Below the pieces are notes generated by a model that saw only the letters and a list, made by a program, of their open reading frames with translations, had not been told where the DNA came from and did no database searches. A stretch of DNA of 64,000 bases from Planctomycetaceae bacterium (GTDB lineage Bacteria; Planctomycetota; Planctomycetia; Pirellulales; Pirellulaceae). Location: NCBI GenBank assembly GCA_020638995.1, contig JACKHM010000006.1, positions 266,786-330,785 of the forward strand, in the 5' to 3' direction. A program made the translations under genes and the position numbers. Below, one piece after another: positions 52,316-62,218 of the stretch (position 1 is its first letter; each line of letters starts with the position of its first letter).

Positions 52316-52699
52316 ATGGAGAACATTCAATTCCCCGAGTTGGTACAGCAGTGGACGAACGATGTACTCGTTTGGGTCGGATTCGGGACCATCGTTGGGC
52401 TGCTGGCAAAGGCGATTATGCCTGGTCGCGACCCGGGCGGAGCGGTTGCAACCCTGGTCATGGGAATCGGAGGAACGATCATAGGTTGTGGAGTGGTTTC
52501 GTACTTCTATGACGGCCAAAGAGTAACGCCGATCAGCCCACTCGGATTGGCCGTGGCAACGGGCGGTGCGTTCATCATTCTGACATTTTATAAGCTGCTT
52601 GGCGGCTACTTCTTTATCGAGGGCGAGGTACCAAGGCGTCGAGTTCGCGCTCCACACACACGACGGCATCGCGCTCGAACCGTTGAGTACGACGATTGA
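52316..52699 (+). CDS. GlsB/YeaQ/YmgE family small membrane protein
   Basis: The 127-residue protein has three hydrophobic segments: VLVWVGFGTIVGLLAKAIM, then AVATLVMGIGGTIIGCGVVS, and LGLAVATGGAFIILTFYKLL. The GLLAKAIMPGRDPGG and GIGGTIIG motifs are those of the transglycosylase-associated (GlsB/YeaQ) family. A basic C-terminal tail follows (VPRRRVRAPHTRRHRARTV). These proteins are often linked to stress and envelope status, but their biochemical role is unknown. It starts 132 bp after rpiB, with GAGGT as a ribosome-binding site, and converges with the very large surface-protein gene (22 bp between stops). Confidence 0.88.
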   Translation: MENIQFPELVQQWTNDVLVWVGFGTIVGLLAKAIMPGRDPGGAVATLVMGIGGTIIGCGVVSYFYDGQRVTPISPLGLAVATGGAFIILTFYKLLGGYFFIEGEVPRRRVRAPHTRRHRARTVEYDD

Positions 52700-52721
52700 T
52701 TGCACTATGCCGTCACGTGAA

Positions 52722-55700
52722 CTATGCCGTCGCGACGATTGCCGCGAGTTGTTCTAGCAACTCGCCGGGGATCACTTCGGAATCCTCAGCGCCTTCGTAC
52801 AAATCATCTTCGAGCGACACAAACTCGGCACCACTCGACCCACCAAATTGGTGCGGGCTTACATATTCGTCGGCGACTTCTACGAGTAATGATGCGCGAG
52901 TTTCATCGTTCATCACGCTCACCTCTTCAGTAGAAGAACTCACTGAAGGGGTCGATGAGTCGGTCTGCGCGGAATTCGAGGCTGCTAGATCCAAGGCGAC
53001 AATTGGGACCGTCACGTCAGAGTTCTGCAGAGTCGATGTAACTAGTTCGAATGGCGAGGGAGCCTCAACTGGGTGACCAACGATAGGTTGATAAACTTGC
53101 GTATCACTTGGATCCTGAACCGGTGCCTCGCCTTCCGCTACCGTAATCCCGCTCGCCGCAGTTGCGGCATTTGTAACAGGCGTTTCAGCGACCGATGGAG
53201 CCGTTAAGGCCGAATCTGCCGCTATAGTAGCACTAGGCAATCCCTCGCCATTGGCACCGTTCGTATTAGCGGGAGCGACCACTTGAAGGTTAAAAGAACT
53301 ACTTCCTCCCATGATTTGTACCAAGTCCAAACCATTGCGTTGGCCGAGCAGTCGAAGTCGTGAGTCATTCCGAGCAACTTCACTGGCCATAGTCTGACCA
53401 GCAGCATCCGTCACTTCGATTCGCAGATTTGCTCCGTTGCCGGTTAAGGTAAAGTTCGCATCGGTGAAGCCCTCCCACCCGGTACCGAGCGAATACCACT
53501 CCTGTCCCGAGGTACCAACTGCAACGTGAGCATACTGCGTCGGTGACGCAGTGCTGATGTCGCGGAGCGATATGAACGAGGCTTCACGACCACGAACAGC
53601 GATCTGGTTGCCTGTACTGTCTGCGTCAGAAGTAACAGACAACGCGACAGAATTCGTATCGTTCGGAAGTAAGAAAGTCGGCGTCGCGGTCAATAATCGA
53701 TAGCTGCCTGGCGCGATCGCAAAGTATTTGAAGTTGCCACCGACCGTACTCGCCGATGCAATGCTATTTTCGAGGCTTGTGCTGCCACTCGCAGGAAATA
53801 GCAGCACTTCTAATCCCCCGAATCGCTCGCCGCTCGACGTAACATTATCCTCCGAAAGCCGCACAAGCGAACCTTCCAGTACCCGTCCCAACAACTCGCC
53901 AAAGTTGTTATTAGTCCCGTTCGTTCCTTCCGTCAGTGTGATCGTAAATTCGTCATTTGCCGACACGCTGCCTCCTTGCGAGCCGATGGTATCCTGGCCA
54001 TCTACGATTGGCACGCCGTTTCGCTCGCCGGTGGGCTGAGTCTCAGTAATCGTATAGGTTCCGGGTGCCAAGCCAGTGAAAGTGTACGAACCGTTTGACG
54101 TCGTCGTGGCCTGTCGTGATACGTTGGTTCCGTTGCTGTCGGTTCCATTCAACGCAACCGTCACGCCTTCAAATCCCTCTTCGCTGGAATCGCGTATTCC
54201 ATTGTTATTGCTGTCGACGTAAACGAAACCGGATAGGCTTCCGGGTACGAAATCGACGACGTTCACGGTTGCCGTTGCTTGAGATGTCAAGCCTGTCCCA
54301 TCGTCAATTGTGTAGGTAAAGGTGTCGGTACCTGTGGCGAGTCCGCTCGATGGGAACGTCGTGGGAGCGGTGTATTGAACGACTCCGTTTACCAGCGAAA
54401 CGGTGCCGATTGTATTCGTGTCATCGACGGATACGACGGTCAGCGTTTCTGTACCCGCGGGGTCAGGTGCGTTCGAATCGTTGGTCAGCACGCTTAACGT
54501 ATTGCCGCTCGAACCTTTCGCGACCGAAAACGTATCGTTGACCGCCGTCGGCGCGTCGTTGGTATTGTTCACAGTAACGATGACGGTAGCGGTCGAAACT
54601 TGCCCGCTTCCAGCGGTTGCTGAATACGTAAATGTTTCAGTTCCAAAGAAATTGTCGCCGGAGGGACGCGAATAGTTCAGTTTCGTTCCATTTTCGATAA
54701 TGGTGACAATTCCACCATTCGTCGGAGTGCTGACTGTGGTGATCGTTAATCCCGTGCCTGTATCGTTCTGAAGCACATCAAAGACGGTATCGACGCTGCC
54801 TTCATTCACCGTGAACGCGTCGCCGCCAGCACCAGTTACCGTCAGCGTCACCGTCGCTTGGGAGGTGCCGCCATGACTATCAGTGATCGTGTAAGTCACG
54901 GTGTCGACCCCGGTGAACCCCGTTCCCGGCGTGTAGTTGAGTCCCGATCCACTCGATGCGACAGTGATGGTGCCGTTTCCGCTCAATTGCCCGACGCTTT
55001 GTACCTTCAGCTGGTCAGCGTCGATGTCAGTGTCGTTCGCCAATACGTTGATAAAGTTGTTTGATGTCCCAGCCGTGATGGTGGCAGTATCGTTAACAGC
55101 TACAGGAGCATCGTTGATCGGGTGAATTTGGACGGTCACATCCGCTGTCTGGTCATCCGTACCATCGCTCACCGTATAACTGAAGTTGATTTCGCCGTTA
55201 AAGTTCGTAGCGGGCGAGTACAACAAACTCTTGCCGTCCGACGCAATCGACAAGCCAGCCGTCTGAGGTGATATCGAAGTGATTGTGAGGTTTGCATTTG
55301 ATCCCGACAGCGAAGTGTCGTTTGCGAGAACATCAAGGGTAATGTTGGTGCTATCCTCATCGAAATTGAATATGTCGTCGTTTGCACCGAAGCCTGGGTT
55401 GATCTGGAGTTGTGTGGCGCCGTAGACGACTTGGTCGGTCGGGATTGCGGTGCTTATGCCTAGGAGCAGAACATCGTGGGCCGGTACATCTTCAGCCGGG
55501 TTGCCCACGAGATGCAACGTACCAGATCGGGTCGCTTGGAATTCGACGCTGAAGATGTGGAAGGTGCCTGGGCCAACACCATTGGTGTCGAAGTTCACAG
55601 CACCGACCTCGTTGATTTCACCACCCAGAATTGAACCCGCTCGAACATTCGCAAAGGTTGGTGAGTAAGTGATATTGCTTCCTGCGGCTAAAGCCGATTC

Positions 55701-58454
55701 AAACGAAATGTCTTCGTAGAAACCGAATGTTCCCAACGCACTATCTCGTAGATCCGTCACCGACACATGCAAGAAGAACGTATCTCCAACGGTTACCTCG
55801 CCAATTTCGGTCGAGTCTGGGTCTGAGTCAGCTGTAATTTTAAATGATGCACCGAGCAGCGGTTCATTGGTGACACGAACTGAAACTTGTTGAAGCGTCG
55901 CATTTCCAGCGACGTCGGTCGCCACGATCGTAAAGTTTTGCTGTCCAAGTTGACCAGCAGTAGGCGCCCACGAGACGAACCCTGTCGACGGGTCGATCGT
56001 TGCACCCGCGGGAGGGTTCGCCAACGAGTAGGTGACTCCGTTCCCTTCATCAGCGCTGTTCGCGTCGTAGCCAATATCATTGTCGACAATGGCACCAGTC
56101 GGCGCTATCGATGTGAATCCGCCGGGAGGAACTGTATCAATCGTGATGGAAAGGCTAGGGCCTGCCGGTCCTTGAACACCATCTACCTCTTGAGTTGCAA
56201 TGATCGAATGTGCGCCATTTGGCAGCGAAGTTACACCGTTGGTAGTAATTGTCACGCCATTGTTTGCAGTCCCTTGACCGATCAAAATGCCGTCCGCAAA
56301 CAGGCGAACGATGGCTCCGTCGACGACACCGGACACCTGAAATTGCAACGCATTACCGGCACTGCTGTTGTTGAAGTTCGTGATATTGTCAGAACTGTTG
56401 CCGCTATCTGTAGCCGCCAACAAATCGATTCCTGTGGGAGCAACAACATCAAAGTTTCCAAATCGTACGTCGCTAACCGTTTCGCCACTTCCCAGCGTGA
56501 ACACGACTGGATTTGCGGTTGTAAGAAGATAGTCTCCCGTCTCCACTTGTCGAATCGTGTGCTGTCCCGCGGCCAAGGCCAAAGAGTAGGTGCCATCTTG
56601 AGCCGTCGTCGCGGAAGGTTCGCCCGGGTCGTTCACGCCGTTGTTGTTGGTGTCGCTAAACACAACGAAACCACCCAGTCCGGTTTCTCCTGTGTCCAGA
56701 ACGCCATCGCGATCCGCATCGGCAAACACGGTTCCCGTGACGGTGCCGTCACTGGCATCTTCCGCTTCGACGGTCAACGACTGGACGTCGAATAATGTTG
56801 AGTTGCTTTGCAGCAGTCCCAGTGTAATTTCCGGGACGCTCGATGTGTCGAGATCAGCGTCGGCGACGTAGAACGTGATCGTCTCTTGACCGACAAAGCC
56901 AGCGTTGGGCGTGATCGTGATATTCGCTAGCGAGGTCACCGGTCCCGTCGGAACGGTGATTGTGAAGTTCGTCGGCGTGACTACACCGAACTGGCTGGCG
57001 TCACCTTCGACGTCAACGATGGGAAATTGAAATGCCGTACTCTGTCCCGACGGTACTTTGATTTCGGTGACTTCGCCTAACCAAGGGAGTGTATCGCTCG
57101 TGTCAGGTTGGACGTTTACGGTGAATGTACGAGAGAACTGTTTGCCGCTCCCATCTGTGGCGGTGACGGTGATCGTAGCTGTACCCGTAGCACCTGGAGT
57201 TGCCGACAACATCACAACGGCGTTTTCGTTGTCCGTAACGATATCTACGGAGTTCATGACGACGGTTCTAGGATTCGTCGTCGAATTATTGCTGATCGCT
57301 TCGCGAATCTTCTCGCCTTCGACCAGTATCCCAGATACGGAGTGATTCCCGTCCAGATTTCGCGTGGCAGTTTCGGTGATAAAAAACTGCGAGTCGTTTG
57401 TGTCGTCGAACGATTTTGCGTACGACAAGACGCCTGTACGATTGTGCTGTAATTCGACATTGAATTGATCGTCAAAGTCACCCAGCGTCGAACCGCCGGT
57501 TCCGTCACCCGCTGTTATATCGCCGCCCTGAATTACGAATCCGTTGACAATCCGATGAAAGGCCACGCCGTCGTAATCGCCAGCCTCGGCCAAAGCGATG
57601 AGTCGTGACGTGGGGCGTGGGGCCCGCTGTTCAAACAGCTGGAGGTTCATTTTACCCCAGCCATCCACATCGATGATCATGCTGCGATTGTTCTGGAGCA
57701 GCGTTGCTGAAACAAAACTGGGATCGCTGCTTGTCACTTCGTAAGTCAGGTCTCCGCCGCCGGGGTCGTAACCGTCGAGTACGATGTGCAATGGTGAACC
57801 GCCAAACAGGGTGACGATTTCATCGCCGTCGGAATCCACGTCGCTGGAGTTGATATCACCGTCATCAATTGGTGCGATGAAGGGCTGGTCCGAAGAGGGA
57901 ATCGCTACGCCACTACGTTGCGAAATCGTCGCTAAAGACAATTCGCCCTCCAAACGCGTACCGTCGGGGAATTCCCACGTCGGGAAGCTGGTAATAGGGA
58001 CACCGCTGGGATTCAATGTTGTGTCGCTGCCGTCACCAACCGCGTTAAGCGTCACAGGGCTGTCGAGGTTCGTGACCTCGATGAATGGCAGAAAGTCCGC
58101 TCCATCCTCAAACAGCTCTTTGGTCGCGGTGCAGTGCGGACACCAGGCTGCACCGTAGAAACGTGTTCCCGATGCGGCGAGTGCTTTCGCGAAAGCAACA
58201 AGATCCTGAGCCGCTTCCCCCTCGGCGATGACGGCGCCCTCACCCTCAGCGAAAGGCGAGACAGATTGGATCGAACTGTACTCGCCGTGCAGGTCTAACA
58301 GTGGCGAATCCTGCAGCGCAACCGGAAGGTCGGCGGCGAGCAAGACACGCGATTCCATAATCTCAAAGTGCCGCACGGCTCGCTGACGCTTCTGCTGGCG
58401 ACGACGAAATATGCGTTGGAGAGCTCTGCGGAGGACGTGGCGGTCACTTTGCAT
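52722..58454 (-). CDS. Giant surface protein with thioredoxin and cyclophilin domains and adhesin-like repeats
   Basis: The 1910-residue protein starts with a very basic stretch and MESRVLLAADLP (residues 33-44), a LEPR-XLL-like export motif. A thioredoxin-type domain follows (about 80-185) with YGAAWCPHC (CPHC at 105-108) and FPTWEF around the cis-Pro, as in VKOR-linked thioredoxins. A cyclophilin domain covers about 255-400 (GDYDGVAFHRIVNGFVIQGG, DDTNDSQFFI). Behind it come an SdrD-B-like domain (GTVTGTVFADADRDGVLDTG), a cohesin-like domain (about 860-985), and several Ig/cadherin-like repeats of about 90 residues (INDAPVAVNDTATITAGTSN, TNDAPTAVNDTFSVAKGSSG). A second SdrD-B-like domain precedes a low-complexity C-terminal region. 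It is probably displayed on the surface. The redox and isomerase domains suggest that it helps fold itself or its neighbours outside the cell, which is inference. Confidence 0.87.
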   Translation of the reverse strand: MQSDRHVLRRALQRIFRRRQQKRQRAVRHFEIMESRVLLAADLPVALQDSPLLDLHGEYSSIQSVSPFAEGEGAVIAEGEAAQDLVAFAKALAASGTRFYGAAWCPHCTATKELFEDGADFLPFIEVTNLDSPVTLNAVGDGSDTTLNPSGVPITSFPTWEFPDGTRLEGELSLATISQRSGVAIPSSDQPFIAPIDDGDINSSDVDSDGDEIVTLFGGSPLHIVLDGYDPGGGDLTYEVTSSDPSFVSATLLQNNRSMIIDVDGWGKMNLQLFEQRAPRPTSRLIALAEAGDYDGVAFHRIVNGFVIQGGDITAGDGTGGSTLGDFDDQFNVELQHNRTGVLSYAKSFDDTNDSQFFITETATRNLDGNHSVSGILVEGEKIREAISNNSTTNPRTVVMNSVDIVTDNENAVVMLSATPGATGTATITVTATDGSGKQFSRTFTVNVQPDTSDTLPWLGEVTEIKVPSGQSTAFQFPIVDVEGDASQFGVVTPTNFTITVPTGPVTSLANITITPNAGFVGQETITFYVADADLDTSSVPEITLGLLQSNSTLFDVQSLTVEAEDASDGTVTGTVFADADRDGVLDTGETGLGGFVVFSDTNNNGVNDPGEPSATTAQDGTYSLALAAGQHTIRQVETGDYLLTTANPVVFTLGSGETVSDVRFGNFDVVAPTGIDLLAATDSGNSSDNITNFNNSSAGNALQFQVSGVVDGAIVRLFADGILIGQGTANNGVTITTNGVTSLPNGAHSIIATQEVDGVQGPAGPSLSITIDTVPPGGFTSIAPTGAIVDNDIGYDANSADEGNGVTYSLANPPAGATIDPSTGFVSWAPTAGQLGQQNFTIVATDVAGNATLQQVSVRVTNEPLLGASFKITADSDPDSTEIGEVTVGDTFFLHVSVTDLRDSALGTFGFYEDISFESALAAGSNITYSPTFANVRAGSILGGEINEVGAVNFDTNGVGPGTFHIFSVEFQATRSGTLHLVGNPAEDVPAHDVLLLGISTAIPTDQVVYGATQLQINPGFGANDDIFNFDEDSTNITLDVLANDTSLSGSNANLTITSISPQTAGLSIASDGKSLLYSPATNFNGEINFSYTVSDGTDDQTADVTVQIHPINDAPVAVNDTATITAGTSNNFINVLANDTDIDADQLKVQSVGQLSGNGTITVASSGSGLNYTPGTGFTGVDTVTYTITDSHGGTSQATVTLTVTGAGGDAFTVNEGSVDTVFDVLQNDTGTGLTITTVSTPTNGGIVTIIENGTKLNYSRPSGDNFFGTETFTYSATAGSGQVSTATVIVTVNNTNDAPTAVNDTFSVAKGSSGNTLSVLTNDSNAPDPAGTETLTVVSVDDTNTIGTVSLVNGVVQYTAPTTFPSSGLATGTDTFTYTIDDGTGLTSQATATVNVVDFVPGSLSGFVYVDSNNNGIRDSSEEGFEGVTVALNGTDSNGTNVSRQATTTSNGSYTFTGLAPGTYTITETQPTGERNGVPIVDGQDTIGSQGGSVSANDEFTITLTEGTNGTNNNFGELLGRVLEGSLVRLSEDNVTSSGERFGGLEVLLFPASGSTSLENSIASASTVGGNFKYFAIAPGSYRLLTATPTFLLPNDTNSVALSVTSDADSTGNQIAVRGREASFISLRDISTASPTQYAHVAVGTSGQEWYSLGTGWEGFTDANFTLTGNGANLRIEVTDAAGQTMASEVARNDSRLRLLGQRNGLDLVQIMGGSSSFNLQVVAPANTNGANGEGLPSATIAADSALTAPSVAETPVTNAATAASGITVAEGEAPVQDPSDTQVYQPIVGHPVEAPSPFELVTSTLQNSDVTVPIVALDLAASNSAQTDSSTPSVSSSTEEVSVMNDETRASLLVEVADEYVSPHQFGGSSGAEFVSLEDDLYEGAEDSEVIPGELLEQLAAIVATA

Positions 58455-59044
58455 TATGTTTGCCTCGGTTCCCGAAAGAAGGATGGCGAATCAGTTTCAA
58501 CTTTTCAGAATACGCAGGATGGCAAAATCTGTCAGTCAATCCGCGAGTTATTTGACGTCCATCTCATTTGCCGGTCACGATTTAACGCTATGTTCCAGAC
58601 AATCCTCAACGTGGGAACATCCGGTCACGAGTCTAGTGTCCATGTTCCTAGTGCCGAATGGCCGCACGATTGTCACAGAGCGTATCGCGTTTTTGACGTT
58701 TCGCACGACCAATGAGTTCCCCGTTGGTGCGGTCTGGCTGCCTCGCAAGAACGTCTTGCAAAACGGAGGCCAATTGAGAGAACTAGCAAAAACAAGGGTT
58801 TTGCACGCCGTCTACGTCGGGCGTTATGCTGCTTGAGAAGCGAAAACGCAACGCGCGTGGCACTTTTTCAACGGGCCTCATGGATTTCAGGCTGGTCGAA
58901 CTCCGTCTTGCACATACCGCAAAAGTCTTAAAAACCGCGATGTGTTTCGTAGTAAGCGGCGTGCCAAGCGGCTAGAATCGGCACCTTGTCAGCCCCCAGG
59001 ATCGCTGGCGTTTTTCACCAACCCAGATGCGAGTTCTCCATTTC
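58455..59044. other. Divergent intergenic region, no gene seen
   Basis: This 590-bp stretch lies between the starts of the giant surface protein (minus) and the Nramp homologue (plus). It must hold both promoters. A plus-strand frame from 58411 to 58836 has no family features and a composition unlike the neighbouring genes. I see no terminator, repeat or RNA gene. Confidence 0.5.
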
Positions 59045-60493
59045 ATGTCCAGTAGTAAGCAAGACGCGAGCAATACTCCTCCTCCAGCATCACGCCCCTG
59101 GTACCAACGGATTGGCCCGGGAATCATTACCGCTTGCGTGGTCATCGGTCCAGGGAGCATCTTATCGAGCTCAAAGGTTGGCGCAACAAGTGGCTTCGCC
59201 TTGTCTTGGGTCGTCGTCCTGGCTGTGGGATTCATGATGATCTACATGATGCTCGGAGCACGCTTGGGAGTTGCAGCCGGTCAGTCACCGGCGACTTTGT
59301 TGACCGAACGAGTCGGACGCTGGCTCGCAGCATTGATTGGCGTTGGAGTGTTCTTCATTTCAGCGGCCTTTCAGTTCGGGAATAACATTGGTGTTCACTC
59401 GGCGTTCAAGGAGTACGAACAGTACATCACTAAAGTCCCGTTCATGCAGGTGGATTATGTGGTGGTGCTCTTTAATGTCTTGGCCATCTCCTTCGTGTTT
59501 GGTTTCAGGAATATGTATCGCGCTCTGGAGCGCCTCATGATGGTGTTCGTAGGGATGATGTTGCTGTCATTTGCCATCAATTTGTTCTTCGCCAAGCCTG
59601 ATCTCGTCGAGTTCTTTGCCGGTTTCGTTCCTGTACTGGGAATCATCGTCAGCGGCCAAGACCCTGCGGATCTACTGAACATCTCACTGCTCGCATTGGT
59701 CAGCACAACATTCGTCATCACCGCCGCGTACAACCAAGCGTATCTCGTCCAGCAGAAAGGCTGGGGGAAGGAAGATCTTAAGGACGGGTTGCTCGACGCA
59801 CGTATCGGATCCGTGATCATGGGATTGATCACGATCATGCTGATGTCGACGGCGGCTGCTGCGCTCCGCGGCCAGGAACTCGCCCATGTGCATGATGTCG
59901 CGTCCGGCCTACGCCCCGCATTTGGAGCCTGGGGCCATACCCTGTTCTGCCTCGGCCTGTTTTCAGCGGCCTACTCGTCCTTTCTCGTCAATTCTATGAT
60001 CGGCGGCTTCATTCTGGCCGATGGTCTCGGCTTGGGCAGCAAGCCATCGGAGTTAGGCCCAAAGATCTTCACGACCGTGGTCCTGCTAACGGGCATGATC
60101 GTCGCGTTACTAGTACTCAAAGCCAACTTCAATCCGGTGCCAGCCATTGTTGCGGCCCAAGCCGTCACCGTCCTGGCTGCGCCTCTCGTTGCAGGTGCCC
60201 TTTGGTGGCTTACCAATCGCCCTGACATAATGGGCAGCGATCGCAATTCGACGACCGTTAACGTCCTCGCTGGAATCGGCTTCGTCTTGCTGCTCGCCAT
60301 GGCAGCGTATACGGCTGGTGTATCGATCCCCACAAATGTCAAAAAGCTGCGGCAGCCGCAATCTGCGACGATTCCGACTACTTCGGACCAAGCGACCGTC
60401 GGAGCAATCCCCTGCGCATTTTTTCTTCCTCCACGCTTCGAAGAAGTATGCGAGGTGGAATGCCAGATTCGTGGCGTTCGCTTAAGTGGCTGA
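59045..60493 (+). CDS. Nramp-family transporter homologue lacking the canonical metal-binding motifs
   Basis: From the ATG at 59045 the product has 482 residues and about eleven membrane helices. The first (RIGPGIITACVVIGPGSILS) aligns with Nramp TM1, followed by GATSGFALSWVVVL-type TM2. The Nramp DPGN motif of TM1 reads GPGS here (residues 35-38), and the MPH motif of TM6 is AYN (STTFVITAAYNQAYLV, about 228-230). The canonical metal ligands Asp, Asn and Met are therefore gone. It may carry another substrate, or use other ligands. Its stop converges with the beta-helix gene (12 bp apart). A second ATG at 59027 is possible but adds only six residues. Confidence 0.85.
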   Translation: MSSSKQDASNTPPPASRPWYQRIGPGIITACVVIGPGSILSSSKVGATSGFALSWVVVLAVGFMMIYMMLGARLGVAAGQSPATLLTERVGRWLAALIGVGVFFISAAFQFGNNIGVHSAFKEYEQYITKVPFMQVDYVVVLFNVLAISFVFGFRNMYRALERLMMVFVGMMLLSFAINLFFAKPDLVEFFAGFVPVLGIIVSGQDPADLLNISLLALVSTTFVITAAYNQAYLVQQKGWGKEDLKDGLLDARIGSVIMGLITIMLMSTAAAALRGQELAHVHDVASGLRPAFGAWGHTLFCLGLFSAAYSSFLVNSMIGGFILADGLGLGSKPSELGPKIFTTVVLLTGMIVALLVLKANFNPVPAIVAAQAVTVLAAPLVAGALWWLTNRPDIMGSDRNSTTVNVLAGIGFVLLLAMAAYTAGVSIPTNVKKLRQPQSATIPTTSDQATVGAIPCAFFLPPRFEEVCEVECQIRGVRLSG

Positions 60494-60505
60494 AAAACAT
60501 TGGCG

Positions 60506-61414
60506 TTACGAATCGGGTGTGTCGTCGGCATTAATAGACACTAAGCCGCCATCGCGGACCACCGCCGGAGCATTTGCCGATTCTACTAAATCGCAGTTCA
60601 TTATTTCCGTTCGCGAGAACCCTTCGGTTCGAACTTGAGCGACGCCATTGTTACCGACGAGGCACGCTATGATTCGAACACGTGATGCACCTCCAACAGA
60701 GATGCCGCTACGACCGTTACCTCGGCAAGTCAGTCCCACAAGTGTCGCATCGAATACGCTGTCATGTGCGTTGACGCCATCCAGTTGAAATCCCTGGACG
60801 ACCAAGTCGGAAACGACAATGTGGCGAGCTTCGTAGAGCGTGATTCCAACCGGCAAAGACGTATGAGTCAGGTCGTATTGCCTCGGCAATCGATCCTTCT
60901 CGACGCGGAAATAGATATGACGGTCGAACAAACACCACTCGAGCGGTTGCAGCTTGGGAAACCCTACTTCTCGATCAACGAATAGCCTCACCAGCGGCTT
61001 GCCGTCAAGAAACAAGGTTTGAAAACTTGTCCTAGGTGCTCGGAATCGAAATACATCGTCTTCAACGTGCTTCCACGAATCTTGGGGCACTGGCGCTGAG
61101 CCATCGAGTGTCGCACCATTCCCAATGATTTCGAACGGACGCGCCGCAATGCCAGTGTGTTTACCCGCTTGCAGAGTAACACTCTCGCGATAGGGTTCTC
61201 CGGTGTCCGAAAGTACGATCCGGTCGGACCCTTGAGCCAATTCAAGCGCTCTTCTCAACGATCGCACCGGTCCCCCAGCCCGACCACTGGTTCTAATGGT
61301 CGACCCATCGCGACGATCGTCGCCTGCGATGTTGTCGACGTAGATATCACGCCCAGCCCCAATCTGAGTGAGCATTAGTAGCAGGAGGAGCGTAAGACTT
61401 GATGATTTGCGCAT
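60506..61414 (-). CDS. Exported parallel beta-helix protein
   Basis: The ATG at 61414 gives a signal peptide (MRKSSSLTLLLLLMLTQIGA) and 302 residues; the frame is open to 61495 but the extra 27 residues are not signal-like. The mature start DIYVDNIAGDDRRDGS is typical of pectate-lyase-like beta-helix proteins, and later rungs include GSDRIVLSDTGEPYRESVTL, VVSDLVVQGFQLDGVNAHDS and NGRSGISVGGASRVRIIACL. The coil number seems small and the end is abrupt, so the C-terminus may be shortened relative to relatives. Such proteins bind or cleave acidic polysaccharides; catalytic residues could not be assigned. It converges with the Nramp homologue. Confidence 0.8.
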   Translation of the reverse strand: MRKSSSLTLLLLLMLTQIGAGRDIYVDNIAGDDRRDGSTIRTSGRAGGPVRSLRRALELAQGSDRIVLSDTGEPYRESVTLQAGKHTGIAARPFEIIGNGATLDGSAPVPQDSWKHVEDDVFRFRAPRTSFQTLFLDGKPLVRLFVDREVGFPKLQPLEWCLFDRHIYFRVEKDRLPRQYDLTHTSLPVGITLYEARHIVVSDLVVQGFQLDGVNAHDSVFDATLVGLTCRGNGRSGISVGGASRVRIIACLVGNNGVAQVRTEGFSRTEIMNCDLVESANAPAVVRDGGLVSINADDTPDS

Positions 61415-61914
61415 GCCCGAATAGGGGAAATGGGTACTATAGGAGGATTGTGACCGACGGCCTGGGATTGTCCACGAGTCGAGTTGTCGCGTCAAGGAGA
61501 ACTTATCAAGAAAAGACTGCGAGTGCGTCTATTCCCGTACACTTCGTTGTTACCAGAAATTCCGCACGCATGACGGTGAGTGTCGCAGTACGATCGAGAG
61601 ATTCGCTCAGCAACCCGTTGGAAGTATTGAATCAGCAAACAACAAGAGAAGCGTCGGAGAGTGACTCTCACACCACACGATCATCAGGTGTTTTTGCAAT
61701 AGCCCGATCAAGGGTGGCTCGCGAGGAGTTGCCCGAGCATCGTAGATCGTGCCTAACGAGTTCGGAACGAGTGGCTCACCGCGGTATTCCGCCGTCAATC
61801 AAATTTCGTTCGATGATGAGACGTTCAATCGAGATTTTCGCGCGACGCTTGAAGCACCCTCCAAAAGCTGCGCTCCACGGGATTCAACCAGCGTAGGTTG
61901 ATTGTGAGTGGATG

Positions 61915-62020
61915 CTAAGGAACACGGGAAAAACAACTTCGCTATATCTTCTGCTAATCATCCCACGGAGTGTGATGGCTACTTTGGTTTCGCCGAAGTT
62001 ATTTTTCCCGTGTTCCTAAG
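61915..62020. repeat. MITE-like element with 27-bp inverted repeats
   Basis: Bases 61915-61941 (CTAAGGAACACGGGAAAAAC and 7 more) and the reverse complement of 61994-62020 match in 25 of 27 positions. The inner 52 bp carry no gene. The total of 106 bp and the long near-perfect ends fit a miniature inverted-repeat element or the remains of an insertion sequence. No clear target-site duplication is visible. Confidence 0.6.
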
Positions 62021-62167
62021 AGCGTTGCGTGCCTTCCTCCAGGTCGATACGGTTTTCCTCGTCTATCCAATAAAGTCAGGTGTTCGAGAAATGAATCAGA
62101 ATTTTTTTAGTTAGGCGCTTGACATTCTGGACATCGAAGACACAATGAGGGAGTTAGGTACCTGACA

Positions 62168-62210
62168 TGTCTCCACTCATGCCAAGTTACTGCCCCACTT
62201 GGCGGAGACA
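62168..62210 (+). other. Stem-loop 1 with loop TACTGCCCC
   Basis: TGTCTCC (62168-62174) pairs with GGAGACA (62204-62210) and GCCAAGT (62181-62187) pairs with ACTTGGC (62197-62203); the left side has a 6-nt bulge (ACTCAT). The 9-nt loop TACTGCCCC is nearly identical to that of the next hairpin. The function is unknown. Confidence 0.65.
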
Positions 62211-62218
62211 ACACTTCT

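Noticed and set aside
55887..56795. 302-residue plus-strand frame inside the giant surface protein gene
   Set aside because: Its residues (many Arg, Cys, Ser) are antisense-like, and the minus-strand frame has clear domains here.
58411..58836. Possible 141-residue plus-strand gene in the divergent region before the Nramp homologue
   Set aside because: It starts inside the surface-protein gene on the other strand and has no domain, signal or ribosome-binding site.
61749..62125. GTTAGGC (62110-62116), GTTAGGT (62153-62159) and GCCTAAC (61749-61755) as possible integron attC core sites
   Set aside because: They fit the GTTRRRY/RYYYAAC consensus, but the partners are about 360 bp apart and no paired L boxes are found, so an attC structure is unlikely.
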